A DNA stretch of 64,000 nt, taken from assembly GCF_014874095.1 (NCBI RefSeq), contig NZ_JADBEB010000001.1:1178001-1242000 (forward strand), written 5' to 3'. The stretch is from Plantactinospora soyae. Its GTDB lineage: Bacteria; Actinomycetota; Actinomycetes; Mycobacteriales; Micromonosporaceae. This document shows positions 61,335-64,000 of the stretch, one piece after another. The notes under the pieces are model-generated. The model was not told the DNA's origin. It searched no databases and saw only the letters and a list, made by a program, of their open reading frames with translations. Positions within the stretch are counted from its first letter, which is position 1. The number at the start of each line of letters is the position of its first letter. The translations under genes were made by a program, and so were the position numbers.

Positions 61335-63233
61335 TCAGCCGACCAGGTTGTATGCCGCCGCCACCCCGAGCAGGGCGACGGCCGATGCCGTGACCCCGGT
61401 GTAGCCGATCCGGCCGGCCCGGCGCCACCAGCCACGGACCCAGGCGGACACCGTCGCCGCGAGCATCGCGGCGGTGGTCACCGCCGCGACGACCGGGAGG
61501 ACCAGCGCGATCGTCAGCAGCGACGAGTCACCGAGGAAGATCCGCTCGTCGAGGCCGGCGCTGTCGCCGAGAATCATGCCCAGCACGGCGACGAAGGCCA
61601 CGAGCAGTCCGGCGGTCGTCCAGCCGGCCAGGACGGCCAGCCTCGGCACCACGCCCGACCGGCCCCGCCGACGCCGGACCAGTGCGGCGATCGGCCACCA
61701 GAGCAGCCCGACCAGCAGCACCAGCACCGCGCCCACGGCCACGGCCATGTGCAGGGTGGGCTGGGCGTACCAGGACAGCTTCTGGTAGGCGACGGTCGGG
61801 TTGGCGGTGCTGAACAGCACGCCGTCCCGGAAGGCGATGCGCTCCCGGCCGTCGGTGAACAGACCCGGCTCGACCTGCCGCCAGTGCTGCTCGGTGAGCG
61901 CCGGATCAGCGGACAGCCCGGTCGTGGTCAGTTCGTCCCCGTCGACACCCACCGTCACCGCCGTGGTCAGGGTGGCGAGCTTGGTGAAGTCGGTGTGGCT
62001 GTAGCGGGTCGTCCGGTACGTGCCGGCGAAGGCGTCGAGTCCGGTACCGGCCGTCGTCGGTGCCTGCCCGCTGGACGGGTACAGCCGATCGACGATCCGG
62101 TCGACCAGGTCGTGGGCCGCGAAGTTGGCCGCGCTGCCCAGGCCGTCACCGTTGTAGGCCACGTAGATCCCGAGACCGGTCTCGGGCAGCAGCGCCATGA
62201 TGTCGTGGAACCCGGGAACGTCACCGTCCTTGTTCACCACGGCCTGGCCCGCGCGAGGGTGCTGCTCGTAGCCGTACCCCATGCCGGGGAGCCGGGGGTC
62301 CTGGGTGCTGTGCTGGGCGGTGAGCGGATTTCCGGGCCGGAGTGCGGCCAGCATGAACCGGCCCATGTCGGCGGGTGTGGTGACCACACCGGCGCCGGTC
62401 GGGCTCATCGCCCCGTACTGGCCTCGGGCCTCGACACCGTCCGCCCGGTAGCCACGGGCCAGGGTCGCCCGCACCCCCTCGGGAGTCGGCTGGGCGAAGG
62501 TGGTGCCGGTCATGCCCAGCGGGCGCAGGATCTGCCGGTCGACGTAGCTGGCGAAGTCCGTCCCCGCGACGGTCTCGACGATGTGGCCGGCGAGGGCGAA
62601 GCCGTAGTTGTCGTACGCGGCGAGGGTGCCCGGCGGGCGTACCCGGGGCGGCTGGTTGTCCCGCAGCCACGCGCCGAGCGGCGCCACCCCGGCCGGGTCG
62701 GCCACCGCGACCCCCAGCGGGGTGTCGGCGAATCCAGAGGTGTGGGTCAGCAGGCGGCGGAGGGTCACCGGCCGGCCGGGATAGGTGTCTTGGATCCGCA
62801 GGTCGGCGAGGTAGCGGTTGACGTCGACGTCCAGGTCCAGGCGCCCCGCCTCGACGAGCTGCTGCACCGCCTCGGCGGTGAACACCTTCGCCACCGAGGC
62901 CATGAAGAAGCCGGTCCGGTCCACGGTCACCGGAGTGCCGGCCGACACGTCGGCGACCCCGTAGCCCTTGCCGAAGACCTGCCGGCCGCCGGACACCACG
63001 ACGACGGCGGCCCCGGGGATCTGGTACTCGGTCAACTGCCGTGCGACCACCTCGTCGACGACGGCGCCGACCTGGTCCGCGACCTTCGCCCGGGGCGGCA
63101 CGGGCACCTCGGCAAGGGCCGGCGCGGCCACCTCAGCGCGGGGCGGCACGGGCACCTCGGCGCGGGCCGGCGCGGCGACCACCACCAGCCCGACCAGCAC
63201 TGACAGGACGATCGCGAGCAGGCGTTTGATCAT
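61335..63233 (-). CDS. Serine hydrolase (beta-lactamase/PBP4-like) with C-terminal membrane helices
   Basis: 632 residues. A signal peptide (MIKRLLAIVLSVLVGLVVVAAPARA) is followed by a 16-residue tandem repeat (AEVPVPPRAEVAAPAL, twice) and a class C beta-lactamase-like domain. The catalytic SxxK is Ser113-Val-Ala-Lys116, and YxN is Tyr207-Asp-Asn209. LLTHTSGF is a further family mark. After about residue 480 come roughly four transmembrane helices. The active site is therefore outside the cell. Substrates could be peptidoglycan peptides or esters. It is opposed to the menaquinone genes on both sides. Confidence 0.88.
   Translation of the reverse strand: MIKRLLAIVLSVLVGLVVVAAPARAEVPVPPRAEVAAPALAEVPVPPRAKVADQVGAVVDEVVARQLTEYQIPGAAVVVVSGGRQVFGKGYGVADVSAGTPVTVDRTGFFMASVAKVFTAEAVQQLVEAGRLDLDVDVNRYLADLRIQDTYPGRPVTLRRLLTHTSGFADTPLGVAVADPAGVAPLGAWLRDNQPPRVRPPGTLAAYDNYGFALAGHIVETVAGTDFASYVDRQILRPLGMTGTTFAQPTPEGVRATLARGYRADGVEARGQYGAMSPTGAGVVTTPADMGRFMLAALRPGNPLTAQHSTQDPRLPGMGYGYEQHPRAGQAVVNKDGDVPGFHDIMALLPETGLGIYVAYNGDGLGSAANFAAHDLVDRIVDRLYPSSGQAPTTAGTGLDAFAGTYRTTRYSHTDFTKLATLTTAVTVGVDGDELTTTGLSADPALTEQHWRQVEPGLFTDGRERIAFRDGVLFSTANPTVAYQKLSWYAQPTLHMAVAVGAVLVLLVGLLWWPIAALVRRRRGRSGVVPRLAVLAGWTTAGLLVAFVAVLGMILGDSAGLDERIFLGDSSLLTIALVLPVVAAVTTAAMLAATVSAWVRGWWRRAGRIGYTGVTASAVALLGVAAAYNLVG
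63091..63186. repeat. 48-bp in-frame tandem repeat, two units
   Basis: Two units starting CGGGGCGGCACGGGCACCTC at 63091 and 63139 encode the doubled AEVPVPPRAEVAAPAL segment directly after the signal peptide of the serine hydrolase. The units differ at a few positions only. Confidence 0.88.
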
Positions 63234-63398
63234 AAGAAAACGCTATCGACCTGGCGATCGGCGGTCGATCCGGTGAGCTGGCCGGCACCGGGTAGGGCAC
63301 GCCCTACCGGCCACCGGCCGGCTGGTCCCACTGTGACGCAGCCGGCCCCGCCGGGTCCGCCGTCATCCCCGGCCGGACGGCGTGGCTACGGTGGGGAC

Positions 63399-64000
63399 GT
63401 GGCGCTCTCCCTGGCGATCTCGCCCTGCCCCAACGACACCTTCGTCTTCCATGCCCTGGTGCACGGGCTGGTGCCCGGCGCTCCGCCGATGGACGTGACC
63501 TACGCGGACGTGGACGTCACCAACACCGCCGCCGAGCGCGGGGCGTACGACCTGGTGAAGGTGAGCTACGCGGCGCTGCCGTGGCTGCTCGACGACTACC
63601 ACCTGCTGCCCTGCGGCGGCGCGCTCGGCCGGGGCTGCGGCCCGCTGGTGCTGACCCGGGGCGGCGGGACCGGCAGTACCGACCTGACCGGGGCGACCGT
63701 GGCGGTGCCCGGTGACCGGACCACGGCGTACCTGCTGTTCCGGCTCTGGTCCGCGGACCGGCCCCCGGCGAAGATCGAGGTGGTGCCGTTCCACGAGATC
63801 ATGCCGGGAGTGGCCGCCGGCCGGTACGACGCCGGCCTCGTCATCCACGAGGCCCGGTTCACGTATCCCCGGCACGGCCTGACCGCCCTGGTCGACCTCG
63901 GGCAGTGGTGGGAATCCGACACCGGGCTGCCGATCCCGCTGGGCGCCATCCTGGCCCGCCGGGGCACGGTGGACCCGGAGGCGGCGACCCGCTGGATCCG
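63399..64000 (+). CDS. mqnD: 1,4-dihydroxy-6-naphthoate synthase (3' end outside window)
   Basis: The first 200 residues are visible, from GTG 63399. The opening LAISPCPNDTFVFHALVHG is the hallmark of MqnD, followed by DVTNTAAERGAYDLVKVSYAALPWLLDDYHLLPCGGALGRGCGPL, VAVPGDRTTAYLLFRLW and the catalytic-histidine region AGLVIHEARFTYPRHGL. It converts cyclic dehypoxanthinyl futalosine to 1,4-dihydroxy-6-naphthoate, the step after MqnC. The 165-bp gap to the divergent serine hydrolase gene should carry its promoter. Confidence 0.95.
   Translation, partial: MALSLAISPCPNDTFVFHALVHGLVPGAPPMDVTYADVDVTNTAAERGAYDLVKVSYAALPWLLDDYHLLPCGGALGRGCGPLVLTRGGGTGSTDLTGATVAVPGDRTTAYLLFRLWSADRPPAKIEVVPFHEIMPGVAAGRYDAGLVIHEARFTYPRHGLTALVDLGQWWESDTGLPIPLGAILARRGTVDPEAATRWI

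Noticed and set aside
61326-63203. Long plus-strand frame opposite the serine hydrolase
   Set aside because: It has no signal peptide or motif, whereas the minus strand has SxxK, YxN and membrane helices.

Overview
The window is chromosomal DNA of a very GC-rich actinomycete, most likely a member of the Micromonosporaceae. The evidence is the strong codon bias with frequent GTG and TTG starts, a SARP regulator, a SepH septation protein next to serC, the actinobacterial DUF3027 and DUF2530 families, an Scr1-type HTH/DUF397 pair, futalosine-pathway menaquinone genes, a mycothiol-type MDMPI protein, and a 52-nt palindromic intergenic element of a kind I associate with Micromonospora relatives. 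I see no rRNA, tRNA, CRISPR array, insertion sequence or prophage.

Layout. 1-1206: 3'-truncated SARP regulator. 1729-4706: extracytoplasmic flavin/heme redox operon (ferric-reductase-like membrane flavoprotein, FMN-binding protein, ApbE). 4712-7812: small membrane and hydrolase genes, then a c-di-AMP riboswitch in front of a secreted, probably zinc-dependent cell-wall hydrolase. 7850-10983: beta-phosphoglucomutase plus GH65 disaccharide phosphorylase. 11110-12636: secreted multicopper oxidase. 13569-14882: sugar-ABC ATPase. 15040-26899: glycopolymer region with two glycosyltransferases, a GT2-TagF fusion, a CDP-alcohol phosphatidyltransferase fusion and a TagH/TagG-type exporter, interrupted by a divergent NADH dehydrogenase/HxlR pair. 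27187-31863: serine dehydratase, PspC, DUF4230 and the HTH/DUF397 pair with two small divergent proteins. 31873-32882: a ZTP riboswitch and folD. 32990-36301: a SigE-type sigma factor gene overlapping a membrane-anchored solute-binding protein gene, followed by a secreted GH10 xylanase. 36399-40988: small membrane proteins, DUF427, GH15 hydrolase and an iron-box-controlled siderophore-binding lipoprotein. 41022-46565: metabolic enzymes and an MFS/pdxH pair. 46813-51631: citrate synthase, serC, sepH and an aldo/keto reductase. 51669-64000: ThpR, MDMPI, a MarR/MFS pair, purine permease, DUF2530/DUF3027, an MFS protein, mqnB, a serine hydrolase and the start of mqnD.

Most genes look like conserved actinobacterial chromosome. 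The most interesting parts are: (i) the coupled sigma factor and membrane-anchored solute-binding protein next to a xylanase, which suggests sugar sensing through an unusual anti-sigma factor; (ii) the 52-nt element present three times, each time directly behind a stop codon; (iii) two riboswitches (c-di-AMP and ZTP); (iv) a 49-nt palindrome between convergent genes; (v) a multi-domain teichoic-acid-like assembly and export cluster; and (vi) several in-frame tandem repeats that lengthen otherwise ordinary enzymes.
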